The notes: generated by a model from the letters alone, not told the origin. A stretch of 64,000 nt of DNA from Metabacillus crassostreae (GCF_016908395.1 NZ_JAFBDU010000002.1:558001-622000), one strand, 5' to 3'. Counted from the first letter of the stretch, positions 19,601 through 28,921 are shown. Made by a program: numbers and translations.

Positions 19601-20354
19601 CAGCTGGAAGCTTTGTAAGCTCCATAGCCTGTAAAAGCTGATCTCGAGCGCCCATTAGTTGCATCTCGATATCTTCAAGAAGAAAGGAAACAAATGGTAG
19701 GGAGTCGATATCTCTTCCTTCATGATTTTGATACATCGTTACTAACTCATCAAGCCAAACTGTCGGTGTCGGGTGTGATCTTGAAAAGAAATACAACTCA
19801 CGAATTAATGTTTGAAGCTCCAAATCACTTCGATCAGATGTATAACGATCAACTAAATCAAAAAATTCTTCATTGTTTTCAAGACTATATTCTTCTTCAA
19901 ACATGTCATCTAATACTTCATCAATTAATAGCTGTCCTTCTGTTTGATCCGCAATTCGAAATCTTGGATCAATATTGATTAAATAATAATATTTTCTTAC
20001 AACCTGAAGACAAAAAGAATGTAAAGTTGAAATTGATGCTTTGTTGAGTAATGTAAGCTGCCTACGCAAATGCAAAGAAGAAGGATTTTCCTTTAACGCC
20101 TTTTCAAGCGCCTCTCCAACACGATTTCTCATCTCTGCAGCTGAAGCATTTGTAAACGTCACAACAAGCAATGAATCAACATCAACTGGATTTTCCCTTG
20201 AAAGGATTTTTCTAATGATTCGCTCAACAAGTACAGCAGTTTTTCCTGAACCAGCTGCAGCCGCTACTAAAATGTCTTGTCCACTTGCAACAATTGCTTT
20301 CCACTGATCATCAGTCCACTGACTATTCTCTGGCTTAGCGATTATTTCACTCAT
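16632..20354 (-). CDS. addA: ATP-dependent helicase/nuclease AddA
   Basis: A 1240-residue subunit of the AddAB recombination machine, which unwinds and resects double-strand breaks up to Chi and loads RecA. Walker A AAGSGKTA lies at 33-40 and Walker B VLVDEYQDTN near 408, with UvrD-type helicase motifs through about residue 900 (VRLMTIHSSKGLEFPVVF). The C-terminal RecB-like nuclease carries VIDLLFED and LLDYKTD near 1160-1182. Length matches the B. subtilis protein (about 1230). The start overlaps the end of addB by eight bases, coupling their translation. Confidence 0.97.
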   Translation of the reverse strand: MSEIIAKPENSQWTDDQWKAIVASGQDILVAAAAGSGKTAVLVERIIRKILSRENPVDVDSLLVVTFTNASAAEMRNRVGEALEKALKENPSSLHLRRQLTLLNKASISTLHSFCLQVVRKYYYLINIDPRFRIADQTEGQLLIDEVLDDMFEEEYSLENNEEFFDLVDRYTSDRSDLELQTLIRELYFFSRSHPTPTVWLDELVTMYQNHEGRDIDSLPFVSFLLEDIEMQLMGARDQLLQAMELTKLPAGPAPRAENLEDDLKQMSEIIASKHSWDLLGEQLKKFKLTRAKIVKGDQYDKALTDQVTALRNAAKKQVEQLRDELFSRSLDNYLQDFTHLNPVVSKLVDLVKQFAERYEGMKKDKGIVDFADLEHYCLQILSTENQEPSEAASYYKQQFVEVLVDEYQDTNLVQESILKLVTKDNEATGNLFMVGDVKQSIYRFRLAEPFLFLSKYKRFNQSADQTGMRIDLSKNFRSRSEVLDGTNYLFKQIMGEKVGEIEYDHDAELKLGASYPNSELMKTELLLVERGGKGQESDYGEAEPEGVFDEQELETVQLEARLMAKKIKELIDQQFQIYDRGIDDTRPITYRDVVILLRSMPWAPQIMEEFKQAGIPVYANLSNGYFEATEVAIMMSLLRIIDNPFQDIPLAAVLRSPIVGLNENELSIIRTFDRKGTFYDAVKAFMMSSNDNHQELYKKLEPFVFLLQQWRDLARQGSVSDLIWQLYRDTKFFDFVGGMPGGKQRQANLRALYDRARQYEATSFRGLFRFLRFIERMQDRGDDLGAARALGEQEDVVRLMTIHSSKGLEFPVVFVAGLSKQFNMMDLNKKYLLDKELGFGTKLINPNLRVSYPTLAYIALKKKMRMELLAEEMRVLYVALTRAKEKLYLIGTLKDAEKTITDWQNHLTHTDWLLPDFERAKAKSYLDWVGPALIRHQDCTILTEGQISHQEEIAQHPSRWIIEKVKGEELVEPFKEEQELNAELLASISGGEAVSIESEQKQSVIEYLSWMYPFMDETIKRSKQSVTELKRQREIQDEYSDQQLIKQQLSQSFLYNRPSFMQSKSVTAAERGTAMHTVMQHIDLENSLTETSVKGLIDELVKREILSKELADVINIEQIINFFATPLGERLLKAKNVYREVPFSYAYDEQNNDKFNGEPILVQGVIDLLFEDDLGIVLLDYKTDTIKGKFANFTEAEITLKNRYRVQIDLYSKAIEDIIQKPLHEKYLFFFDGGHLVEM

Positions 20355-23300
20355 ATCCTTTTCCCTCCTCTCTCATTCGCTTTAACACAGCATCATTTTT
20401 TTCGCTTTTTAATACGCGATAATTATTTTCTTCTAAAGAATCGTCAAATTGACAAACTGATTTATATTCACAATATGTGCAAGGCATCTTATCTTTAAGC
20501 TTATAAGGACTAATATCGATAACACCATCTGTAATATTCGTCCCGATTTTCTCAAAGGTAGTACGAACATGATTTCTTAACAGCTGAAATTCTTCTTCAC
20601 TTGCAATTGAAGATGTAGAACGGAAGCCACCTTCTTTTTTCAATCCAGCTGCAATAATATTTGATGAGCTACCTTCTGTTAAGGAATTGTCCATTAAGCG
20701 AACAGCTTCTTCATCTCCAAGTAATAAGCCCTTCATTTTAAATTTCTTAAAAATTTCATCATCTAATTTATCCTCTGATAACATTGTTGAGGCTTGGATC
20801 ATTGGGTCGTGTACATGGAAATATAAAACTCCAGCTGGAGTTGCTTGTACACCTAACCACTTAGTAGAATTTGAGATAATAACATCTAAATAAGTAAGCA
20901 TTTGTAAAGCTAAACCATAATAAACCTCAGATAATTGCACATTTTTTTCACTAGATTTATAGTCAACAATTCTGAGCAACACACCATTTTTCCCAGTAGC
21001 TTTATCAACACGATCTATTCGACCTGCAACCTCCATCGTACAGCCATTAGGCAATGTAAAACGAATTGGTGGCAGCTCACCACCCTTACCAAATCCAAGC
21101 TCCAAACCGATTGGTGCAAATCCACTTGCTTTCGCATGCTCACTTAAGATGGAAGAAGCACGTGTAAGGATTTTCTGTAGCTTTCGCTTTATATAATGAT
21201 AGCGATTTGAGCTTAGTAAGATCTCTTTTTGTAACCGTGGTGCTAGCTTTTCAACAGCATCATTTGATAATCGTTCACACTGATCTTTCGTTAGCTCCTG
21301 CCAATCCATGTTCAATTGCTGTAATCGATCTGAGATTAACTTAAGTGCTGAATGAAACATTTGTCCGATATCAGGTGCCTCAAGCTTAAAGAATTGTCGT
21401 TCTTTTAATTTCAATCCATGTGAAGCAAAATGTGAAAATGGACAGCTATTAAATTGCTCCATTCGGGACACACTTCCCTGAATATGATCACTATATAACT
21501 CGCGACTCACTGCCGTATCAAGCTTTTTCGGTTTATTTTCATAAGATAAGCTGCTCAAAACTCTTTGAGTAATGTTTTTCTCTGTTGCTATGAAATGATT
21601 ATAGGCATCCCACCATATCGGCTGAATTGGGTAGCCTCTTTTCCAAGCTTGAAGCTGTGAGGTGATATAAGCTAATGTAACATTCTGATTAACCATAAAG
21701 CTTAGCTGTTCTTCAAGAGCTAACTGTTCTGGTTCATTCATCAAACGTCGTTTACTAACAAGCGGAAACATCTCCTCAATTCTCTTCAAAATAACGGAAG
21801 GAAGCAATGATTTTCCCTCTTCATCAGCCATTGGATATGATAAATACAGTTTATCTGATGGACTTGACAACGACATATAGATAATAAAGTTCTCATCCAA
21901 TAACTGCTGTCTAGCTGTTGCCGCTAAATCAATTCCTTGATAATGAAGAGCCTCTCTTTCATCCTCTGTTAGTATTCCTTCTTCTTTAGGTCTTGCTGGG
22001 ATAACTCCATCATTTACTCCTACGATAAAAGAACATTTCACATTAAAAAATCTCGACTTTTCAAGGTCTGCTATTAAAACCTGATCAATAGCTGGGGGTA
22101 CAAGAGAAAATTTCATCGATTCTAACCCTGTTTCAAGCATCTCTGAAAATAGCTTTAAGGTAATATCTTCATCTGCCAGCATTTCTACAAATTCATCTAA
22201 TAAATTGATAACTGCCTGCCAAACCTGAGCATGCTCTCTTGCTTCTAATAGTTGCCCTTTTTCTTCTGCTTCAATACGTAGCTTTTCTATTTTCTCTGGA
22301 ATTTGCAACTCTTCTAAATACATATACAAAGCTTCAGCAAGTGCTCTTCCTGTTTTACTTCGCTTAAATCTCTTCTGCAGATTTAAAATCGGCTTTGTGA
22401 CAATATCACGAAGGAAATTTAGCTTTTCCTCCATTTGCTTTTCCTCGTCTGTTACAACAAACTCATCATCCAATGAATAAAAGCGGCGGTATCTCCAGCG
22501 CTCATCCTTTGTCCAACGTGATCCCTGAATACCATATGAAAGGACATAGTTTTCTAATAAATCCATATCCTCGCGCATTACACGTTTATCCATATCTATA
22601 GGAAATAGCATTTCTGTTTTTATACCTCTAAAAACAGCTTCATATCTCCAGTAACCATTAATCATCTCTAATGTTGAACGAATTAATTCCACTAAAGGAT
22701 GGTTTAACATCGAACGTTTTTGATCGATGAAAAATGGGATTTCATAATCTCTAAAAACTTGCTGAATCACATCTTGATAATCATTAGCATTTCTAATAAG
22801 TAAAGCCATATCACGATAACGATACTGTGAATTCCTGATAAGATCCTGAATTTCTCTTGCAATTCCTTCTATTTCAGAGCGGCGGTTTGATGCTTGAAAT
22901 AAGGTTATATTTGTTTTCTTTCCATACACACTAGTTGGTCGTGCATCATAATTTGCTTCCAAGTGACTTAATGAGGGACTTCTGGCAAATCGATGCTGTT
23001 CATTGAGCAGGATTGGCTGCTCCAATTCTTTGCCCATCTCACCGGCAAGCTGAAGAATTTTATGATACGTTCTTCCTGTCATTTGATAGAGATGTAGCTC
23101 ATGAGGAAGATATTCTTCATATGCCTTATCAGCAGTAAGAGCAATTTTCACATTTTTAGTATGCTTCATTAATGATGCTATCACTTCATACTCCTGTGGT
23201 GTGAAGCTATGAAAACCATCAATATAAATATCTGCTGATTGTAAAAAGCGCGACTCCTCAACCTTTTCAGCTAATAATTTTAAATAGTCCTCTGAATCTA

Positions 23301-23835
23301 CATATTTATGACTTAAATGTATTTCAAGCTGTTTATAAAGTATTGCCATATCATGCAATTTATCTGTTAAAGTTTTTTCATCATGCTCTGTAGTAGCACT
23401 TGCTAAATAATCCTCAAGCTCTTGTGGAGACAAACAATAGCGTTTAAATTCAGTAAGCATTGCTTCCAGCTGTTCAATAAATCCGTTTTTATCACTTGCT
23501 TTAGCAAAAACCTTGAATTCTTGTTTATATTGCTCAACTAATTTTCTTAGCATCATCTGAATGCCCGTACTTGAAAGATGATGACGAGTCATACCACCTG
23601 TTTCCTGTAATACACGCCAAGCTAAGCGACTAAAGCTAAACGTTTGAGCTCGAATCATACCTCCTAAATTCGGAGTGCGAATAAGCTCATACTCTGCACC
23701 AAACGTCATTTGATCAGGAACTAGATAAATAATTGGTTTGCCAATAGGCTCTTGTTTAAGTCTATCTCTAATTTCATTTAATATCGTCTCAGTTTTACCA
23801 CTACCTGAGCGACCTAGAATAAATTGAATGCTCAT
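20347..23835 (-). CDS. addB: ATP-dependent nuclease subunit AddB
   Basis: A 1162-residue partner of AddA. It has a Walker A motif GRSGSGKT at 8-15, an inactivated helicase-like core that recognises Chi, and a C-terminal nuclease with VDYKSSE near 958. The four cysteines that hold a 4Fe-4S cluster are present: one in NSCPFSHFA near 795 and three in CTYCEYKSVC near 1117-1126, so the iron-sulfur clamp on the nuclease domain is intact. It is the first gene of the addB-addA operon. Length is as in B. subtilis AddB. Confidence 0.97.
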   Translation of the reverse strand: MSIQFILGRSGSGKTETILNEIRDRLKQEPIGKPIIYLVPDQMTFGAEYELIRTPNLGGMIRAQTFSFSRLAWRVLQETGGMTRHHLSSTGIQMMLRKLVEQYKQEFKVFAKASDKNGFIEQLEAMLTEFKRYCLSPQELEDYLASATTEHDEKTLTDKLHDMAILYKQLEIHLSHKYVDSEDYLKLLAEKVEESRFLQSADIYIDGFHSFTPQEYEVIASLMKHTKNVKIALTADKAYEEYLPHELHLYQMTGRTYHKILQLAGEMGKELEQPILLNEQHRFARSPSLSHLEANYDARPTSVYGKKTNITLFQASNRRSEIEGIAREIQDLIRNSQYRYRDMALLIRNANDYQDVIQQVFRDYEIPFFIDQKRSMLNHPLVELIRSTLEMINGYWRYEAVFRGIKTEMLFPIDMDKRVMREDMDLLENYVLSYGIQGSRWTKDERWRYRRFYSLDDEFVVTDEEKQMEEKLNFLRDIVTKPILNLQKRFKRSKTGRALAEALYMYLEELQIPEKIEKLRIEAEEKGQLLEAREHAQVWQAVINLLDEFVEMLADEDITLKLFSEMLETGLESMKFSLVPPAIDQVLIADLEKSRFFNVKCSFIVGVNDGVIPARPKEEGILTEDEREALHYQGIDLAATARQQLLDENFIIYMSLSSPSDKLYLSYPMADEEGKSLLPSVILKRIEEMFPLVSKRRLMNEPEQLALEEQLSFMVNQNVTLAYITSQLQAWKRGYPIQPIWWDAYNHFIATEKNITQRVLSSLSYENKPKKLDTAVSRELYSDHIQGSVSRMEQFNSCPFSHFASHGLKLKERQFFKLEAPDIGQMFHSALKLISDRLQQLNMDWQELTKDQCERLSNDAVEKLAPRLQKEILLSSNRYHYIKRKLQKILTRASSILSEHAKASGFAPIGLELGFGKGGELPPIRFTLPNGCTMEVAGRIDRVDKATGKNGVLLRIVDYKSSEKNVQLSEVYYGLALQMLTYLDVIISNSTKWLGVQATPAGVLYFHVHDPMIQASTMLSEDKLDDEIFKKFKMKGLLLGDEEAVRLMDNSLTEGSSSNIIAAGLKKEGGFRSTSSIASEEEFQLLRNHVRTTFEKIGTNITDGVIDISPYKLKDKMPCTYCEYKSVCQFDDSLEENNYRVLKSEKNDAVLKRMREEGKGYE

Positions 23836-24199
23836 GTTTATTCCTCACTATCGTTAAGGTTTTTCATCCTTTAAATCAATGTTTCTCTTTATCTATAAAA
23901 AATTGAGGTTATTTGCTTGTAGAGGCTCCCGATCTTCTGTGGATTATAATGTCTATGCACGAAAAATCATTAAGCGAGCCAAAAATAAATACCACTCTAA
24001 AATAGCGTGGTAATAAAATCCTATCATGATATTTTAAAAAGAAAGTTGCATATTGTCGTTATTTGAATCTCTCTCTATTTTACTTTACTTTACAAGCAAA
24101 TTCCATTTTTCATCACTACCAACTTTACCCTAGAATTTCTACTAGCTATACATCACAGATGGATTAGAAATTTCATAATTATAAATAAGGGGTGAAAAG
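23836..24199. other. Divergent intergenic region between addB and the MFS gene
   Basis: About 360 AT-rich bases that must hold the addB promoter (minus strand) and the MFS promoter (plus strand). The only structure seen is a short TACCAC/GTGGTA inverted repeat at 23990-24012. No small gene is supported. Confidence 0.5.
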
Positions 24200-25332
24200 A
24201 TGAGGAAGCATATAATTGCCGTTTTTATGTGGATTACTGCCGTTTGTGTTGCGAGTAATATTTATTTACTAATTCCGATTTACTCTGCACTTGCTGATGG
24301 ATTATCGATTACATATGATGATGCTGTATTTTCTAGTACATTATTTATTTTTTGCTATGCCTTAGGACTTTTAAGCTTTGGACCAATTTCAGAGAAATTC
24401 AACAAGAAGTATGTATTAGTTTTCGGTATGATCATTTCTTGCCTCGTTACACTATGTCTCTCCTTATCTTCATCGGTAATAAGCTTTTACACATTAAGAG
24501 GTTTACAAGGATTTGTTTTAGGTAGCTTTGCACCTGTAGCATATGCTTATTGCTTTGATTTGTTTCAGCCAAGAATGCGCACCTTTATAATTGCTGTAAT
24601 TAATACAGGATTTCTAATGGCAGGAATTATTGGACAATTACTCAGCTCTTCACTTGTATCAATATATAATTGGAAAGCAGTTTTTTATTTCTTTGGTGCT
24701 ATGTACTTTCTCCTATCACTTTTTTCTTTGTTTATTCTTCCTAATGTACCTAAAAATAGAATGAAGTCCTCACGTCAACTTTCAACACAAACTAAGAAGC
24801 TCCTACAGCCACAAATAATAATTGGTTTATTTCTTACCTTTTTCACATTAATGTCGTTTGTAGCATTTTACGAGGAGCTGGCTCAGCAATTCGTTAATCA
24901 AGAGACAGTGCTTTTTTTAGCCGATGTATTGGCTTAATTGGAACACCTCTCTCACTTTTCAGTGGAAGGTGGTTAAAAAAACATTCTCCTTTAAATATCA
25001 TCCTATTATGTTTGTTCCTTATAATTTGCTCTTTCGCTTTGATGCTTTTTTCAAAACAACTTTTTTTCATTACAGGTTTATCTATTATACTTGTATCAGC
25101 CATTGCTGTTTTGATACCAAGCTTGATCACTTTTATCGGTGAAGCAGCTAGCGAAAAGCGGGCAACAGCTATTTCATTATATTCTTTCACCTTGTTAACT
25201 GGTGCAAGTGTGGGTCCTGTCTTTGCAAGCCTTTTATCCTTTCAAGGTATTCTATATCTATTCATCACAATCTTCTTGGTAAGCTTTTCTTTACTTATTT
25301 ATCAAAAAAGAGGCTGGGACATAAGTATTTAA
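24200..25332 (+). pseudogene. MFS transporter broken by a one-base frameshift
   Basis: A major facilitator superfamily permease split in two frames. The first part (24200-24937) encodes the first six or seven helices, with GPISEKFNKKY between helices 2 and 3 and RTFIIAVINTGFLMAG later. The rest reads in the next frame (about 24901-25332), with GTPLSLFSGRWLKK and helices 8-12. The frames meet at a run of seven T near 24912; one extra T would join them as VLFFSRCIGLIG. So this is a recent mutation, a sequencing slip, or slippery expression. The last residues, RGWDISI, are encoded by the start of a dispersed repeat. It has a GGGGTG ribosome site. Substrate unknown; YhfA- or arabinose-efflux-type permeases are similar in build. 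Confidence 0.75.
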
Positions 25333-25652
25333 GCTAATGATAAACCCAAATTATTAGGTAATATATCAATTAATCATTCACCTAATAGTTCGGGTTTTTA
25401 TTTGCTGTCATAAATTGATTTTTTGATTTTGTATACTAATTCTAAGAACTTGTGGAATGGAGCGGAAGACAATCGACTCCTACGGGAATGGAGGAAAGGC
25501 TGAGACCCCGCAGGCTTGCCGAGGAGGCTCAGCTTCCTCCCCGTGGAAAGCGAGTGTCTGCAGCGCAATGGAACGAACTTGTTTCTTCCAGCTTTACTGA
25601 ATGTAGATTTATTCGTCTTTTTGTATGACTTCTTTAATTATGTCCCGGCCTC
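25310..25652. repeat. Dispersed structured repeat, full-length copy C
   Basis: A 343-bp element in the same orientation as copy B. Ends are GAGGCTGGGACATAA and TTATGTCCCGGCCTC. The hairpin at 25342-25399 (AAACCC...TATTAGGT against CACCTAATAGTTCGGGTTT) is followed by T. The core includes GGAGCGGAAGACA, GGCTGAGACCCC and GAGGCTCAGC. It overlaps the last 23 bases of the MFS reading frame and ends 15 bases before the stop of the converging thiolase gene. Confidence 0.92.
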
Positions 25653-25667
25653 ATATTTATAATATGA

Positions 25668-26837
25668 TTACATTTCTAAAAATAAAGCTACACCAATACC
25701 TCCACCAACACACAATGTTGCTAAACCTTTACTAGCATTTTTCCGTTTCATTTCATGTAAAAGACTAACAACAATACGCGAACCTGTACAGCCTATTGGG
25801 TGACCTAAGCTTATGCCACTTCCATTAACATTCACCTTATCTCGATTTAACTCAAGTTGTTTTTCAACTGCTAAATATTGTGCTGCAAAAGCCTCGTTAA
25901 TCTCCACAACATCTATATCGTTTATCGACCAATTCAAAGCAGCTAACCCCTTTTCCACTGCTGGAACTGGTCCTATCCCCATCACCAATGGATTTACACC
26001 GGCAACTGAATAATGAGAAATTTTTGCCAAAATAGGTAAGCCCCTCTGTTCCGCTTCTTCTCTTGACATCAATACTAGTGCAGCTGCTCCATCATTTAAT
26101 GATGAGGCATTCCCCGCTGTTACTGATCCATCTTCTCTAAAAATAGGTGCTAATGAAGCTAACTTATCACTTGTAACCTGTCTTGGTCCTTCATCTTGAG
26201 ATACCGTTGTTTCTCCCTTTCTTGTTACTACGTTTATTGGAATAATTTCTTCAGTAAACTTCCCACTCTCAATTGCAGCTAAAGCACGAGTATGACTTGA
26301 TAACGCAAGCTCATCTTGTTCTTCACGTGAGATATTATATTGTTGTGCAACATTCTCCGCTGTTTCCCCCATCATAATATGATGAATTGGATCCTCTAAT
26401 ATCTCCCAAACACTATCTGTTACCTCACTGTGCTGAAGACGGCTCCCCCAGCGATGCTGCTTAAGTAAGTAAGGACTTGAACTCATTGTCTCAACTCCAC
26501 CAGCAATAACGATGTTAGAGTGACCTGTTTGAATTTGCATAGCAGCAGATATGATTGCCTGCATTCCCGACGCACATTGTCTCTGTATTGTATAACCAGT
26601 TGTTATATCAGGAAATCCAGCTAATAACGCAGATGTTCTTGCTGTATTTGGTTCATCTGTTCTTTGAATACAGTGCCCTAGAATTATCTCTTCTACATCT
26701 TGTTTTTCTAACTTACTTCTTTTCACAACCTCATTCAACACAGGTACAGCTAGCTGTGTAGGCAAAAGATCCTTGAAAGCGCCTCCAAAAGATCCGATAG
26801 GTGTTCTTACAGCAGCTGTGATAACAACCTCACGCAT
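25668..26837 (-). CDS. yhfS: Acetyl-CoA acetyltransferase / thiolase YhfS
   Basis: A 389-residue thiolase that joins or cleaves acyl-CoA chains (two acetyl-CoA to acetoacetyl-CoA, or the last step of fatty acid beta-oxidation). The nucleophile C88 lies in QRQCASG, H346 in GHPIGCTGSR and the general-base C376 in LCVGGGIG. The NEAF motif is also present. Length is normal for the family. In B. subtilis yhfS lies in the same region near fatty-acid genes such as lcfB, but here it is about 20 kb from lcfB. A direct role in butanoate or fatty-acid metabolism is inferred. Confidence 0.88.
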   Translation of the reverse strand: MREVVITAAVRTPIGSFGGAFKDLLPTQLAVPVLNEVVKRSKLEKQDVEEIILGHCIQRTDEPNTARTSALLAGFPDITTGYTIQRQCASGMQAIISAAMQIQTGHSNIVIAGGVETMSSSPYLLKQHRWGSRLQHSEVTDSVWEILEDPIHHIMMGETAENVAQQYNISREEQDELALSSHTRALAAIESGKFTEEIIPINVVTRKGETTVSQDEGPRQVTSDKLASLAPIFREDGSVTAGNASSLNDGAAALVLMSREEAEQRGLPILAKISHYSVAGVNPLVMGIGPVPAVEKGLAALNWSINDIDVVEINEAFAAQYLAVEKQLELNRDKVNVNGSGISLGHPIGCTGSRIVVSLLHEMKRKNASKGLATLCVGGGIGVALFLEM

Positions 26838-26953
26838 TTCCCATCCCCCTTAGTTAGTAAACTCGTAAAATAGTTATTTATACTGGGTATATCCCCATGT
26901 TTTATTATAATATAGATTTTTATCATTTTATAAAACTTTCTTGATTTTGTTTG

Positions 26954-27125
26954 GCACCTTTTGACTGAGGCTTTGGCTCGATTATGGGCTTCATTCACCT
27001 GTTGACGACCTTTTGACTGGGGCTCCTGCTCGATTTTGTCCTTCATTCGTCTGATGACAACCTTTAGACTGGAATACGATACGACTCGATTTTGTCCTTC
27101 ATTCGCCTATTGACGACCTTTAGAT
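26954..27125. repeat. 52-bp tandem repeat, three units plus a partial
   Basis: Three imperfect copies, 26954-27005, 27006-27057 and 27058-27113 (the third with four extra bases), and a 12-base partial. Each unit runs GACCTTTTGACTGG, then CTCGATTTTGTCCTTCATTC, then TTGA. They lie between yhfS and sipV. A long minus-strand frame reads through two of them but lacks a good ribosome site and has the composition of a repeat, so no protein is called. Confidence 0.8.
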
Positions 27126-27221
27126 ATGACCTCCCATTCTGATCATGACATTCAAATAACCTTTGATCATCATTTAAATGAAAACAAACCTTTCCTATGT
27201 CCTCGCCTTGTATATTAAAAA

Positions 27222-27270
27222 TAAAAAATGCTAACTCTTCAAGGAATCTTTACACCTAGAAAGTTAGCAT
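27222..27270 (-). terminator. Rho-independent terminator of yhjE-sipV
   Basis: On the minus strand ATGCTAACTTTC pairs with GAAGAGTTAGCAT over a loop of about 18 bases, then runs into TTTTTTATTTTT. It directly abuts the sipV stop codon. Confidence 0.85.
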
Positions 27271-27773
27271 CAATCTTTGTTTTTTACCGTTCCAATAACA
27301 TCTACAATTTTGACAAGTCCAAAATGACGACTATCACGACTTTGAATGCGATTGTCTCCAATGACAAAAATATGCCCTTTTGGAATTCTTGTTTTATTTG
27401 TAATTTCTTCTAATGTGAAATTACCCGTTTGCTTGTTCACCTTATCTTTTTCATCATCTAAAAATGGTTCATTAACCTTTTTACCATTTATAAATAGTTG
27501 ATCATCTTGATAGTGAATTTCATCACCTGGTAATCCAATGACCCTTTTCACATAAATTTCTTCCGTACCTGCTAATTGAAAAAGTACAACATCAAATCTT
27601 TTGAGTGATTCAAAATACATTCCTAATTTATTAATTGAAAGCAGCCGTCCTTCTTCATAAGTAGGCTGCATAGAAACTCCTTCTACTTTGTATTCAACAA
27701 AAATATAAGATTTAACAAATATCGTAACAAAGCAAATACCAACTGCTGAAAAAGCAATTCCTCTTTTTTTCAT
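27270..27773 (-). CDS. sipV: Type I signal peptidase (SipV-like)
   Basis: Membrane-anchored protease, 167 residues, that removes signal peptides from exported proteins. One N-terminal membrane helix (about 5-25) is followed by box B with catalytic S34 in GVSMQPT and box D with catalytic K76 in YVKRVIGLPGD; box E GDNRIQSRDSRHFG lies near 135-148. The longest frame starts at a TTG at 27791 inside yhjE, but the ATG at 27773 with AGGCAGGTG before it is better. It is the second gene of yhjE-sipV, as in B. subtilis (sipV is also called yhjF). Confidence 0.9.
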   Translation of the reverse strand: MKKRGIAFSAVGICFVTIFVKSYIFVEYKVEGVSMQPTYEEGRLLSINKLGMYFESLKRFDVVLFQLAGTEEIYVKRVIGLPGDEIHYQDDQLFINGKKVNEPFLDDEKDKVNKQTGNFTLEEITNKTRIPKGHIFVIGDNRIQSRDSRHFGLVKIVDVIGTVKNKD

Positions 27774-27787
27774 ACAACACACCTGCC

Positions 27788-28405
27788 TCAATGGTCTCTG
27801 TTTTTAACAGTTACCGTCCTATTTAAGCGATGTTCAACCTTTTTACCAATATACCATAACAAAAAGATAACTACCCCTGCTATGATTGAGCGGATAGGCT
27901 GAGTAATAAGTGCCTGAAGATCCTGTCCCACAAAGCTTACCATAAAAATCATCACAAACTTACCGGAAAGTACTGCTAAGATAAATTGCCAGTAACTTAT
28001 TCGCGAAAGTCCTGCAACAACATTTATTGCCGCAGAAGGCGTAAATGGAAAACACAGTATAAGAAAAAGTGGACTAAATCCTCTACGTTCAATCCAGGTA
28101 AGTAATTTTCTAATTCCCTTTTTCTCCCGAAGTTTTTTAAAGATCGTAAATTGACCAAGTTTTCTCATAATAAAAAATACAAGAATACTTCCTAAAGAAG
28201 CTCCAATCCATGATAGGAAAAACCCCATCCATAACCCAAAGGAATTCACATTTGCAACAATAAGAACAACAAGAGGTAAAAAAGGTAAAAAAGCTTCTAA
28301 TAATGGCAATAATATAGCAAAAAAAGGACCAAATGAACGATATGTTTCAAATAGCTCCATTAATTGATCGATTGTGAATAGTTCCTGTAATGTCTCCAAA
28401 TTCAT
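27788..28405 (-). CDS. yhjE: TVP38/TMEM64 (DedA-like) membrane protein YhjE
   Basis: A 205-residue membrane protein with about five hydrophobic segments and the VTT/SNARE-associated fold shared by DedA and TVP38 families; the motif FPFTPSAAINVVAGLSRI (near 120-138) is the conserved F-[PT]-x-x-P-x-x-x-[IL]-[NS]-x-x-A-G block. Related proteins move or scramble lipids such as undecaprenyl phosphate or phosphatidylethanolamine. Its exact substrate is unknown. It is co-transcribed with sipV, whose start lies 15 bases after its stop. GAGGAG ribosome site. Confidence 0.85.
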   Translation of the reverse strand: MNLETLQELFTIDQLMELFETYRSFGPFFAILLPLLEAFLPFLPLVVLIVANVNSFGLWMGFFLSWIGASLGSILVFFIMRKLGQFTIFKKLREKKGIRKLLTWIERRGFSPLFLILCFPFTPSAAINVVAGLSRISYWQFILAVLSGKFVMIFMVSFVGQDLQALITQPIRSIIAGVVIFLLWYIGKKVEHRLNRTVTVKNRDH

Positions 28406-28561
28406 CTTATGCTCCTCAAAATAGTACCTTTACTATCTATTTTACACATTTGTATCAAAACTTTAAAGAAAACAATACGTAATAATTTTGCTTGCTTAGC
28501 TGAAGGCATTCATTTATAATAAAATAAGAACAAGTGTTCTGTTTCGAAAGGGGCATTTATC

Positions 28562-28921
28562 ATGACTAGGATTCCAAGCGATATCCGTGACATCATTGAA
28601 CAATCTATTTATATACCCATGGCTGTTGCCATCTTCAACCGTGACTTAACAGTTATTGAGAACAGTCCTTTTAAGCTTCATCGTCCATATCTTACAGTAG
28701 TAGAAGAAGCATTAAAGCTCGCACAAAAGGACTTAGCTGATGTAAAACGCCACTTGCAAAAACATAATATTAAAGTACATCAAGTTGAACGAGATGAAGC
28801 TTTTACTCTCTATTCTTTTATTTATAATGGATATGAAGAAAAACACAACTACTTTAACCCGAGAATTCGTAATAAAGTTGCAGAGCTTATGGAAATGTAT
28901 CTTTTTAAATTAAGAAAATAA
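28562..28921 (+). CDS. yhjD: Conserved hypothetical protein YhjD-like
   Basis: A 119-residue soluble protein beginning MTRIPSDIRDIIEQSIYIPM, with a central TVVEEALKLAQKDLADVKRHLQ helix and a C-terminal RIRNKVAELMEMYLFKLRK helix. No motif with known activity is seen. It is transcribed divergently from yhjE-sipV, the place of yhjD in B. subtilis, and starts behind a GAAAGGGG site. The name is by position and similar length. Function unknown. Confidence 0.65.
   Translation: MTRIPSDIRDIIEQSIYIPMAVAIFNRDLTVIENSPFKLHRPYLTVVEEALKLAQKDLADVKRHLQKHNIKVHQVERDEAFTLYSFIYNGYEEKHNYFNPRIRNKVAELMEMYLFKLRK

Noticed and set aside
26807-27046. Minus-strand reading frame across the 52-bp repeats (79 codons)
   Set aside because: Overlaps the start of yhfS, lacks a clear ribosome site, and is made mostly of repeat units.
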